Assembly (NCBI GenBank): GCA_958347955.1
Contig: CATVXH010000018.1
Span: 1 to 34,359 of the forward strand
Length of the DNA stretch: 34,359 nt
Source: an uncultured Sutterella sp.
GTDB lineage: Bacteria; Pseudomonadota; Gammaproteobacteria; Burkholderiales; Burkholderiaceae_F
Reading direction: 5' to 3'
Made by a program: the position numbers and the translations under genes. The notes beneath the pieces are model-generated. The model searched no databases, was not told where the DNA came from, and worked only from the letters and a program-made list of their open reading frames with translations. Of the stretch, positions 15,321-22,848 are shown one piece after another (the first letter of the stretch is position 1; every line of letters begins with the position of its first letter).

Positions 15321-17045
15321 CTAACCTTCTCGCTTAGCAAATGGCTTTCCCAACCAATGAGAAATTTCTTCGAAGGCTGCCAGAATCGCTTGAGGCAACA
15401 AATTTTCAATCGGTTGATGGTAGGGGTTTTGAGCGATGATATCTCCCAAAAAGCCAGAATACTCGGCCTTTTTCTTTTCAAGCTTGCGTTTGAGTTCTCG
15501 AGGTGTCATCGCCGCCATGCGCTCATATTGCAATCTTTTAGATTTGACAGAAGTGTTTGACGACGCATTACAGGCCCACAATGCGTCAAAAATTTCTCGC
15601 TTCAATTGAGTTTTGTACACCAACTCGCCTTCCATAGCCAATCCGGGAGATAGGAAAAACACGCCACTTCTGTTGTTTTTGGCCAAATAATGCAACCGTC
15701 TTTCCACATCGTTTAGCTGTTTCAAAACGACATGCTTCGCGTCTCCATCATTGTCGCTGATTACACAGAAAGGTTTCCTCAAACTGAGAGCCAAGGTCAA
15801 AAAAGGCGCATAGCTCTTTCCGTCAACACCAATAATGCTAATTCCGAAAGCGCTAGGATCATCTCCAAAATACGCTTGAAACATCCCGCGAATCAGTTGT
15901 TCCTCCGTCACTCCTTCTACAAAAATCAATCCGGTTGCAAAAAGCGTCTCACCTCGAAATCTCAATATCAGTCGCTTAATGGCGCGTGTTTCCGCGGGGT
16001 CAATATTTTGCGGCAACCAACGAACATTAATATTTTCTCCGACTCGCAACATACTTCTGAATTCGTGTGGCTCGCACACCGATGCGACGTAAGGAGAATG
16101 AGTGGACACAATAAACTGATGCGACAGCGCCTTAAGTTGAGCCATCAGAGTTCTTTGGGCGTTAGGATGCAAATGGATTTCTGGCTCTTCGGCGGCAATC
16201 AACATGAATAGTGGTTTTTGTTGAATCCTCGCTTGTTTGGCTAAAAAATCTATCAGTAACACTATCGATAAAATTGCCACACTTTTTTGACTGCCTTTGC
16301 CTTGAAGTGTAGAGAAAGGAATGATTTTCTCGGAATCCGTTTTTACCAAACTGAAAAATTCCTCTATGTTGTCAGCCGTCAGCTTAATGTCATCCGGTAA
16401 TTGAGCCCCTGGTCCTTCCAATGTCTGGCAAAGAGAATCCAAAAGTAAACGCAAATCTTCAATCGGCTTATCAGCATAATCGGGGTATTTCTTCAAAGCT
16501 GACCCCAAACGCTTGACCATAAGGCTCACAAAAGAGTTTTCGTTTTTAAGATCTTCTCGTAAATTTTCTTCTGCATCGATGCTTACAAACTGAATGGAGT
16601 GCGGCAATTCCGTTAACTCATATCCAATTTTTTCGTCATCCCAATGTGTAATGATGTAACGTTTTTTTTCAATAGATCCATCTTCATACCGCTTAAATAA
16701 CGTTCTAAAGGCAAAATACTCCCGACGATAATGATCGCGGCTTGTCATTCGAGCAAATTCCTGATGCCACTTTTCACTAAAAATCGATAGCCGCTTCCCA
16801 TCTTCATTTAACGGTATAAATCGAACATCAACCCATAACTCCGAGCCAAACTCTCCGGTTGAGTCCAGATGAAAATCCTCTTTTACCACCGGGGTTTCAT
16901 TACTGAGTGACAACTCCAAAGCTTTGAGCACTGTACTTTTGCCGCAATTGTTAGTCCCCAATAATGCCGTGGAGCGCTCCAACGGCATCTTCAATGTCTG
17001 AATGCTTCTGAATCCGTGAATGCGAACTCGGTCAATGATAATCAT
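15321..17045 (-). CDS. OLD-family ATP-dependent nuclease (AAA ATPase + TOPRIM)
   Basis: A 574-residue protein with an SMC/RecF-like ATPase followed by a TOPRIM nuclease domain. The Walker A is GTNNCGKST (about residues 30-38), the signature region KGSQKSVAIL, the Walker B AAEEPEIHLHP and the H-loop VSTHSPYVA. The TOPRIM acidic residues are seen in LIFVEGVTEEQ and VISDNDGD. This is the OLD (overcoming lysogenization defect) architecture, known in phage defence and DNA repair. There is no GajB-type UvrD helicase, reverse transcriptase or HNH partner nearby, so it looks like a stand-alone class 1 OLD enzyme. AGGAAA lies 6 bp before the ATG. Its biological target is unknown. Confidence 0.85.
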   Translation of the reverse strand: MIIIDRVRIHGFRSIQTLKMPLERSTALLGTNNCGKSTVLKALELSLSNETPVVKEDFHLDSTGEFGSELWVDVRFIPLNEDGKRLSIFSEKWHQEFARMTSRDHYRREYFAFRTLFKRYEDGSIEKKRYIITHWDDEKIGYELTELPHSIQFVSIDAEENLREDLKNENSFVSLMVKRLGSALKKYPDYADKPIEDLRLLLDSLCQTLEGPGAQLPDDIKLTADNIEEFFSLVKTDSEKIIPFSTLQGKGSQKSVAILSIVLLIDFLAKQARIQQKPLFMLIAAEEPEIHLHPNAQRTLMAQLKALSHQFIVSTHSPYVASVCEPHEFRSMLRVGENINVRWLPQNIDPAETRAIKRLILRFRGETLFATGLIFVEGVTEEQLIRGMFQAYFGDDPSAFGISIIGVDGKSYAPFLTLALSLRKPFCVISDNDGDAKHVVLKQLNDVERRLHYLAKNNRSGVFFLSPGLAMEGELVYKTQLKREIFDALWACNASSNTSVKSKRLQYERMAAMTPRELKRKLEKKKAEYSGFLGDIIAQNPYHQPIENLLPQAILAAFEEISHWLGKPFAKREG

Positions 17046-17157
17046 GTTGTGTTTCCTGTTTTCACTTTATTTCCATTTTATTCGTTCAATAACATTCGGG
17101 ATAGAGGTTTTTCAATGACTTCCCTACAATAAAAATGAAGCACTCTTGGAGCTAACC
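17046..17157. promoter_or_regulatory. Divergent promoter region between OLD and LOG genes
   Basis: About 110 bp. TACAAT at 17125-17130 could be the -10 box for the plus-strand gene, but there is no good -35. No convincing minus-strand promoter is seen. Confidence 0.3.
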
Positions 17158-18279
17158 ATGCGGGAATACACAGAGATTGAAACGATCACTCAACTTCTAG
17201 GACTTGTGGCAGAACCTGGTCACATTGATCACCATGTTTTCCAAAATATTGATTTCACAGATCTGGCAGACCTTGCCTCGCAGTCCACGTTTACTGACTG
17301 TCTGTTTTTAGGATGCGTATTACCCGATTCTTTTTCCCAAAAGCTTGATAAATCAAACTTGATCTTCCCAAAACTTGACGCGCCCTTTGATATTTATCGC
17401 AGTTATCTTTATTCGGCCAACTCGTTGTACTCTGGCTTTGACATTAGGGACGAAAGCACCATTGAGAATACATACGACCGACGTGTCTACAAACACTATT
17501 TGCAAAACGGTGTTTACAGTAAAAACATTAAAGAAACTCTATCTCGCTACCTCCATGATCACTCAATGAGTAATGCCATCAAGGATTTTTTATCCAACTA
17601 TCATGAGCGCCAAATCATAGGCATCATGGGTGGTCATGACCTTTTAAGAACGGATCCTTTTTACCGACAGATCGTGCTCCTCAGCAAACGACTGACAGAG
17701 ATGGGATTCATTATGGTGAGCGGTGGCGGAGCCGGCGCCATGGAAGCGACTCATTTAGGGGCCTGGCTGGCTCAGCGCTCAATGCGGGAAGTCGATGAAG
17801 CACTGTCTATCCTGTCAGAGGCACCCAGCTGGCAAGATAAGGGATGGTTGCGAACCGCCTTTATTGTCAAACTGAAACTGAGGCAAACACACTTCATCAG
17901 TCTAGGCATTCCAACGTGGCTCTACGGGCATGAGCCCGCCACCCCTTTTGCCACACATATCGCAAAATTTTTCGATAACAGCATCCGTGAAGACACCATT
18001 CTCAATATCACGAGGGGCGGATTAATATACACTCCGGGCAGTGCCGGCACTATTCAAGAGATTTTCCAAGCTGCCGTTCCTAACCACTATAAGACCTACG
18101 GATACTCAAGTCTGATGATTTTCTTAGGCGTAGATTTCTGGCGAAAAGAGCTTCCCGTTTATCCGTTAATTGAGCACCTTGTCCAAACAGGCAAATACAA
18201 CGGTCTTCGAATTTCGATCACTGATGAGATCAATGAAGTGGTGCAAACCGTTAAAACATTCAAACCACAAAAAGGCTAA
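17158..18279 (+). CDS. LOG-like Rossmann-fold protein (putative nucleotide hydrolase)
   Basis: A 373-residue protein. The C-terminal two thirds is a Rossmann domain of the LOG / TIGR00730-type group (often misnamed lysine decarboxylase): IIGIMGGHDLLR, VSGGGAGAMEATHLGAW and TPGSAGTIQEIFQA. Members cleave nucleoside 5'-monophosphates to a free base and ribose phosphate. Here the catalytic PGGxGTxxE motif reads PGSAGTIQE, so the second glycine is serine while G, T and E are kept. The first 130 or so residues are not recognised. ATG 17158 has GGAG at 17148-17151; an upstream in-frame TTG at 17146 is less likely. Substrate unknown. Confidence 0.72.
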   Translation: MREYTEIETITQLLGLVAEPGHIDHHVFQNIDFTDLADLASQSTFTDCLFLGCVLPDSFSQKLDKSNLIFPKLDAPFDIYRSYLYSANSLYSGFDIRDESTIENTYDRRVYKHYLQNGVYSKNIKETLSRYLHDHSMSNAIKDFLSNYHERQIIGIMGGHDLLRTDPFYRQIVLLSKRLTEMGFIMVSGGGAGAMEATHLGAWLAQRSMREVDEALSILSEAPSWQDKGWLRTAFIVKLKLRQTHFISLGIPTWLYGHEPATPFATHIAKFFDNSIREDTILNITRGGLIYTPGSAGTIQEIFQAAVPNHYKTYGYSSLMIFLGVDFWRKELPVYPLIEHLVQTGKYNGLRISITDEINEVVQTVKTFKPQKG

Positions 18280-18286
18280 TAACGGT

Positions 18287-18643
18287 CTACTTTTCAAGAG
18301 AATTGAGTAATGAAGAACGTATCTCGATCAAGTGTTTTTCCACTCGGTCGAGATCAGCTCTTTTTTCTTGCACCTGCTGGAGATATTTCTCGACACGCTC
18401 CAAAAGCCAAGAGTCGCCGAGCGAGGGGTCATCACGATATTGAAGAAAACGTTCAATGCACTCCAGTTTCATCCCGTTAGTTTTGCAGTCCATAATAAAA
18501 CGAAGCCTTTCTACGTCCTTTTGTCCGTATACCCGCTGACCGCTCATGCTACGTGCAATTCCTTTTAAAATGCCCTTTTGTTCATAGAAGCGAATACTGC
18601 CAATTGGGCATCCTGTGAGTTTCGAAAGTTCTCCAATTTTCAT
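18287..18643 (-). CDS. MerR-family transcriptional regulator
   Basis: A 118-residue MerR protein with the typical start MKIGELSKLTGCPIGSIRFY, the wing KGILKGIARS..GQRVY, then ERLRFIMDCKTNGMKLECIE and a C-terminal coiled coil (dimer helix). It most resembles the CadR/PbrR group in the DNA-binding half, but the metal-binding cysteines normally found in the C-terminal loop are absent, so a metal effector is doubtful. The frame is open to 18736, but the conserved MKIGEL start at 18643 is chosen; an earlier start would overlap the shared promoter. It is divergent from the metallo-hydrolase gene and probably controls it. Confidence 0.88.
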   Translation of the reverse strand: MKIGELSKLTGCPIGSIRFYEQKGILKGIARSMSGQRVYGQKDVERLRFIMDCKTNGMKLECIERFLQYRDDPSLGDSWLLERVEKYLQQVQEKRADLDRVEKHLIEIRSSLLNSLEK

Positions 18644-18660
18644 TTCAAGATACCAAAAAT

Positions 18661-18691
18661 TTGAAGCTACAGTTACTTGAGATTTTATGAT
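18661..18691 (+). promoter_or_regulatory. MerR-type promoter (19-bp spacer)
   Basis: A -35 TTGAAG (18661-18666) and -10 TATGAT (18686-18691) are separated by 19 bp, the over-long spacer typical of MerR-activated promoters. An imperfect dyad, CTACAGT-T-ACTTGAG (18667-18681), occupies the spacer. It drives the gene starting at 18722. Confidence 0.7.
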
Positions 18692-18721
18692 CTTTTTCAT
18701 GATGACTGAAAGGAGAACATT

Positions 18722-19510
18722 ATGTTGTTTCAACAAATTCGCAGTGCAACATCTGTCGTAACGTTCAATGGAAAATCTCTCTTAATTGACCCGATGCTCG
18801 CTCCAGCCAATACTTATCCGATTATTCCGGATAGTCCCGTTTGCGGCAAAGGCAACCCCACTATTGAATTACCCTGCAAAGCAGAAGATCTTTTTAATGT
18901 CGACGCAATTATTGTCACACACTGGCATTTTGACCACTTTGATGACTTCGCCATGAAGATGTTGCCAAAAAATATCCCTGTTTTTGTTCAAAATGAAAGA
19001 GAGGAACAATTAACTAGAGAACAAGGTTTTACGGATGTTAGAGTTTTAAAAGAAAATGGTTCTGAATTTAAAGGGATAATTCTGTATAAAACGCCATGCG
19101 ATCATGGAAAAAGTGACTTTGTAACTCATCACTTTTATGAACAATGCCAACTCACCGACCAGGCATGTGGAGTTGTCTTTAAAACGACAACAAATAGTGA
19201 AAAAGTGTTTTATCTGGCGGGCGATACTATCTATTTTGAAGGCGTTGTGGAAACCATAGAAAAATTCAAGCCTGATGTTATTGCCGTCAATGCCGCAGGT
19301 GCTCAAGCTCCCAAAGGTCACGCCTTGATCATGAATGAGTACGACGTACTAACTTTGATGCGAGACTTTCCTAAACTGCAAGTGATTGCTACTCATGTCG
19401 AAGGAGTTTCACATGCGACTGTTTCGAGAAATTCTCTCCGGGAATTTGCACAATCAAAGAATTTAAAACTCCTCTGGATCCCCGAAGACGGTCAAACACT
19501 AACCTTCTGA
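18722..19510 (+). CDS. Metallo-beta-lactamase-fold hydrolase (UlaG-like)
   Basis: A 262-residue cytoplasmic hydrolase of the MBL fold. The metal-binding motif HxHxDH appears as THWHFDHFD (about residues 61-69), the bridging aspartate in LAGDTIYF, and the last histidine in ATHVEGVSHA. The sequence is closest to the UlaG-like / beta-lactamase_2 subgroup, whose natural substrates are mostly unknown. AAGGAG lies 6 bp before ATG 18722. Its 3' end overlaps the convergent rubredoxin gene by 12 bp. The MerR regulator opposite implies inducible expression in response to a small molecule. Confidence 0.82.
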   Translation: MLFQQIRSATSVVTFNGKSLLIDPMLAPANTYPIIPDSPVCGKGNPTIELPCKAEDLFNVDAIIVTHWHFDHFDDFAMKMLPKNIPVFVQNEREEQLTREQGFTDVRVLKENGSEFKGIILYKTPCDHGKSDFVTHHFYEQCQLTDQACGVVFKTTTNSEKVFYLAGDTIYFEGVVETIEKFKPDVIAVNAAGAQAPKGHALIMNEYDVLTLMRDFPKLQVIATHVEGVSHATVSRNSLREFAQSKNLKLLWIPEDGQTLTF

Positions 19511-19738
19511 CTGATCGTCAGGGAGAGGCAAAAAAACACTCTTCGGACTGCCGCAATGAGGGCACGTGAAGTCAGGGGGTAAATCATTAAACGAGGTCTG
19601 TTCCGGTATATCAAACTCTTCACAGCCCCGCTGAGGATCGTAGATATACCAGCAGACTTTACACTGCATCTTTGTCTGAGGCCCAATTCGTTCGCGCATG
19701 AGCTTATCGTATAGTTTATCGATAGGTTCTTGCTGCAT
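19499..19738 (-). CDS. hupI: Hydrogenase-associated rubredoxin (HupI/HoxR-like)
   Basis: A 79-residue rubredoxin with the two Fe-binding knuckles MQCKVCWYIYDP and FTCPHCGSPK. It has an N-terminal extension of about 23 residues, as in HupI/HoxR proteins of uptake-hydrogenase operons. HoxR is reported to help assemble the small-subunit clusters under oxygen. It is the last gene of the minus-strand hydrogenase operon, 10 bp after the HyaF/HupH gene. The stop codon overlaps the convergent metallo-hydrolase gene. Confidence 0.86.
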   Translation of the reverse strand: MQQEPIDKLYDKLMRERIGPQTKMQCKVCWYIYDPQRGCEEFDIPEQTSFNDLPPDFTCPHCGSPKSVFLPLPDDQSEG

Positions 19739-19748
19739 CTTTTACCCT

Positions 19749-20534
19749 TCAAATTCTTCCACTTTGCAGATCATCTTTAAGCCATTTCAAAATTTCTTCG
19801 CAATGATCCGCCCCTTTTTTCATCTCTTCCGGTGTTTCTGCCACCTCTGGCGGCAATTGTGTAACCACAAAGGCGTCAAACAATGCCTTGCCAACATTAT
19901 TAAATATTCGATTTCTCCAAATGCCTTTCATTGAGGTACTTTGAATATGAGCTCTTGCAAAACCCGAAATGCTGATGTCGATTTGCCCCTGCCCCAAGTA
20001 ATTAATGATGAAAGCGCCGTCATCAGTGCTTAATGGCTGTCTGGTCATCTCCACGGTATAGGCGGGCTCCGATGATAACTTTGACAAATCAACCTGCTGC
20101 TGAGCAAGAGCAAGTTCTCGAACAATGGCAGGCCCGGCAAATACCCCCTCAGGGACTTCCCCGATATCAGCATTGATAATTTTCGTCGATAGATGTTCAA
20201 AAAGAACCGGAGGAACCGACACGACTTCGAATCTGTCAATTCCATCCTGCTGCACTCGCCACAGCCCTTCGATAGCCGTCTCTTCCAATTTGACGCGGTC
20301 AGCGACAACCGCCCGAACCTCGCCGCTTCCCACCGTGGCTAAGATAAATTCCAAGTGTTTTGAATCAAAATCACTAAAAGCTACTTGCAATGCGAGCTTA
20401 TGAACCGATTGTTTATTGCTGAGCAACGCCTCGCGGACTGTTTCAAGAAAATGCACGGTTGCAAGCGCAGCCTCGTGTTCAGTTTGGCAATCCAGATTAA
20501 CAGCTGCCCATCGATTCGAAAACGTCTTTGTCAT
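19749..20534 (-). CDS. hupH: Hydrogenase maturation protein HyaF/HupH
   Basis: A 261-residue protein of the HupH/HyaF/HoxQ family, found only in operons for membrane-bound uptake hydrogenases. The C-terminal part, with INYLGQGQIDISISGFARA and a following segment ending IWRNRIFN, fits the family. The role is maturation of the small subunit, alongside HyaE/HupG; no catalytic motif is known. It is 3 bp downstream of the HyaE/HupG gene and 10 bp upstream of rubredoxin. Confidence 0.86.
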   Translation of the reverse strand: MTKTFSNRWAAVNLDCQTEHEAALATVHFLETVREALLSNKQSVHKLALQVAFSDFDSKHLEFILATVGSGEVRAVVADRVKLEETAIEGLWRVQQDGIDRFEVVSVPPVLFEHLSTKIINADIGEVPEGVFAGPAIVRELALAQQQVDLSKLSSEPAYTVEMTRQPLSTDDGAFIINYLGQGQIDISISGFARAHIQSTSMKGIWRNRIFNNVGKALFDAFVVTQLPPEVAETPEEMKKGADHCEEILKWLKDDLQSGRI

Positions 20535-20537
20535 TTG

Positions 20538-21038
20538 TTAAACCTCAACAGATTCTTGGCCCTCAGAACCCTCGGACCGAGCCGCCGGCAAGATTGCAAT
20601 AGTCCTTGCGACTGGCCGGTTTTTAGTCAAAATTTCAGACAAAAGCGAACAGTATTCTCCCCACGTTTTTAATCCCTGTACAGCCCCTAAGAGATCCTTA
20701 TGGCTGAAAACAGCCACGGCCGGCAATGAACGCAACCCCCAACGGGCAGCCATGCTTCGGGCTTCTTTAAAATTTGCCCAAGCCGCCAGAGAAAGCGTGT
20801 CACCAAACGCTTTTTTTATTTCAGGCGCTATAACCGCGATATCCATTGTGATTTTTCTCTCATTGGGATCATCCGCAAAAACAAGCAGTTTTAAACCTTC
20901 CGTATTGAGAAAATTCTCAAGGTCTCCTGTCTTAATCAATAAAAAACCGGCCTGCTCGAACAACCGTTTAAAAATCGGACTCGACTCAATATCCAACCGA
21001 TTGATTTCTTCGGTAACAGCGTTAAAGGCTTTTGGCAT
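20538..21038 (-). CDS. hupG: HyaE/HupG thioredoxin-like Tat chaperone
   Basis: A 166-residue protein of the HyaE/HupG/HoxO family. These have a thioredoxin fold without the CxxC active site, and bind the Tat signal of the hydrogenase small subunit before export. Here the protein contains no cysteine at all, and the thioredoxin-like end is visible as RWGLRSLPAVAVFSHKDLLG. The position, directly upstream of HyaF/HupH and after the HupF gene, supports the call. Confidence 0.84.
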   Translation of the reverse strand: MPKAFNAVTEEINRLDIESSPIFKRLFEQAGFLLIKTGDLENFLNTEGLKLLVFADDPNERKITMDIAVIAPEIKKAFGDTLSLAAWANFKEARSMAARWGLRSLPAVAVFSHKDLLGAVQGLKTWGEYCSLLSEILTKNRPVARTIAILPAARSEGSEGQESVEV

Positions 21039-21049
21039 TACCCATTCCC

Positions 21050-21388
21050 CTAAATGACTTTCTTTCCAACAATAGAAACTAAGTGGGGAGGCAAACGATC
21101 GGAGGAATCACTTAAATCCAAAAAAGCCTCGCTGATTTGCTTGGCGTCACTCTGCCCCCGCATAACCTGTTCAACACAAACAAGTGCACGGCGAATTTTT
21201 TGTGCTTCTGACTCATCCACAACCCTCAAAGCGCTCCCTCTGAAAACCAACACATAATCTCCAACTGACACATTCTCCACCAAAGAAGTGTCCACGCGCT
21301 CGATTTGTCCTTCATTGTCGACATCAACGCTCGAACCACTAGCCGTTTTATGGATGGCGAGCACTTTTTTGGGAATCGCTATACACAT
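21050..21388 (-). CDS. hupF: HypC-family maturation chaperone HupF
   Basis: A 112-residue HypC/HybG/HupF protein. The N-terminus MCIAIPKKVL carries the essential Cys2, and VSVGDYVLVFRGSAL is the family barrel. It is longer than the HypC encoded at 31150, with a C-terminal extension as in HupF, thought to protect the large subunit under oxygen. It shuttles the Fe(CN)2CO unit or guards the large-subunit precursor. It lies 30 bp after hyaD. Confidence 0.86.
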   Translation of the reverse strand: MCIAIPKKVLAIHKTASGSSVDVDNEGQIERVDTSLVENVSVGDYVLVFRGSALRVVDESEAQKIRRALVCVEQVMRGQSDAKQISEAFLDLSDSSDRLPPHLVSIVGKKVI

Positions 21389-21418
21389 CTTTTTCAGGTT
21401 CCTGCCATAAAAGCTTTT

Positions 21419-22024
21419 TTATTTTAAAAAACGGATATCTCCATGCCGAAATGCTTCGCGCTCACTAGGACGTCCCTGTTCATAAACGTCTTTTTCAAGC
21501 GTCTTATCAGCCAGGAACTCAACCTTGTCCGCTATCTCGCGTTCTTTCGGTGCGAAACCCCACATGACCATTTCCGCCCCGGCGGCTTCAACCGCCGGAT
21601 CCAACTGCTGATTAACGAGCTCGGTCAGACCGCCGCCGTAATCATTTAATTCCAAAGGCTGAACACCTATGACCGTGACAGCTTGAGGTTCATAACCACA
21701 AAGAAAAGCGCTCGCCAACACGTCATTCATGCCGGCCTGATGGGCGGAAATCTTTGTTGAAGCCCAAAGACGGATATCCTCATTTCTCAGAACCTTCAAC
21801 GTACCGGGCATGGCTTTTAAGTCACAGCAATCGAAAATAATGAGCCTTTTGGCCTGCATCACTTCATTTATAAGATAGGCTCCAAGTGTCCCCCCGTCAA
21901 TGACCCTAACGCGGGGATCATCCGCGTAACGCCGATGGTAAGCCTCTACGGCTCTGACTCCAAAACCTTCGTCAGCCCAAAGAATATTGCCGATCCCAAC
22001 GATAAGAACTTCAAACTGCGCCAT
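21419..22024 (-). CDS. hyaD: Hydrogenase maturation endopeptidase HyaD/HupD
   Basis: A 201-residue nickel-dependent protease (HyaD/HupD/HybD) that removes the C-terminal peptide of the large subunit after Ni insertion. The N-terminus has VGIGNILWADEGFGV, with the acidic Ni ligand, followed by DGGTLG, FDCCD and the histidine ligand in SAHQAGMND. Its substrate is the HyaB-type subunit in the same operon, cleaved after His573. It lies about 100 bp after the cytochrome b gene, with a strong terminator hairpin in between. Confidence 0.92.
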   Translation of the reverse strand: MAQFEVLIVGIGNILWADEGFGVRAVEAYHRRYADDPRVRVIDGGTLGAYLINEVMQAKRLIIFDCCDLKAMPGTLKVLRNEDIRLWASTKISAHQAGMNDVLASAFLCGYEPQAVTVIGVQPLELNDYGGGLTELVNQQLDPAVEAAGAEMVMWGFAPKEREIADKVEFLADKTLEKDVYEQGRPSEREAFRHGDIRFLK

Positions 22025-22068
22025 GATTGTTCCTCTTTGCAGATAACGACAATCTTAGTTGAATCTCA

Positions 22069-22108
22069 GAAAAAGGCTTGAGAGGCTAGGCACTGCGCCT
22101 CTCAAGCC
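22069..22108 (-). terminator. Strong terminator hairpin inside the hydrogenase operon
   Basis: A perfect 12-bp stem, GGCTTGAGAGGC (22075-22086) with GCCTCTCAAGCC (22097-22108), 10-nt loop, followed on the minus strand by TTTTT. It lies 19 bp past the cytochrome b stop and before hyaD. It would separate high-level hyaABC mRNA from lower-level maturation genes. Confidence 0.85.
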
Positions 22109-22126
22109 CGTGAACAGACAGAACAC

Positions 22127-22837
22127 TCAGTGATGAGCTTGCTTAAACATCCTCAAGCCCGTGGACATTGAAGACAATGTTGTCGCACCGCCCATGACAT
22201 CCTCTCGGAATGACATGTAGATATGAGCGATAGAAAAAAGAATGAACACATACATGCATGCGTGATGAACCGTCCGCACCGCTTGCGCATCGCCAAAGAG
22301 GCTGAAAACCCAACCGAAGTAAGTCATCCATCCAGTATCCCATCCCCAGGCCTGCGCATAAAGCGCGAAACCGGTGATGATGACCACGATGCTGCCCAGC
22401 ACAAACATCGCGAACATGGCTAATTGCGCTAAGGGATTGTGACCGGCATACTCAGGAGCCGTCTTTTTAATAAAGAGGTAATAGAGCACCTGAGTAAACA
22501 CTCCCTTCCACCACTTCAAGGACCACAGCGGCGGAAGAAAAATCATGCGCGCGTAACGGTTGCCAACGATCGCCCAAAATATACGGTAAATAAAAAGCAC
22601 CGTGAAGATCATTGCCGCCACAAAGTGAGCAAGCCGGATATAACCGAAATCGTAAGTCACCCATGTGTCGCCCAAATTGGCAACCAAAGGTGCCCCAATC
22701 AGAAAGCCGGTGACAATCATCACTGCCATGCAGACGGCCATAGCCCAGTGCCAAATACGCACCGGAGCCTCCCAAACATAAATCGGGTGGGTACCGCCTG
22801 TCGTATCGACTTCAAAGGTGACCGGATCAATTCTCAT
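22127..22837 (-). CDS. hyaC: Ni/Fe-hydrogenase b-type cytochrome subunit
   Basis: A 236-residue membrane cytochrome b that anchors the hydrogenase and passes electrons from the small subunit to quinone. Hydrophobic segments with haem-ligand histidines are visible in VRIWHWAMAVCMAVMIVTGF, IRLAHFVAAMIF and TVHHACMYVFILFSIAHIYM. The frame opens at 22870, but ATG 22837 has AGGAGGAT directly upstream, overlapping the large-subunit stop codon. It follows the small and large subunit genes and is followed by a strong terminator. Confidence 0.93.
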   Translation of the reverse strand: MRIDPVTFEVDTTGGTHPIYVWEAPVRIWHWAMAVCMAVMIVTGFLIGAPLVANLGDTWVTYDFGYIRLAHFVAAMIFTVLFIYRIFWAIVGNRYARMIFLPPLWSLKWWKGVFTQVLYYLFIKKTAPEYAGHNPLAQLAMFAMFVLGSIVVIITGFALYAQAWGWDTGWMTYFGWVFSLFGDAQAVRTVHHACMYVFILFSIAHIYMSFREDVMGGATTLSSMSTGLRMFKQAHH

Positions 22838-22848
22838 AGAAGATCCTC

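Noticed and set aside
15321..17045. Gabija (GajAB) defence system
   Set aside because: The OLD-type nuclease fits GajA-like architecture, but no UvrD-like helicase gene is adjacent on either side.
19506..19520. Hairpin CTGAC/GTCAG at the end of the metallo-hydrolase gene as a terminator
   Set aside because: The stem is only 5 bp and no T-run follows on either strand.
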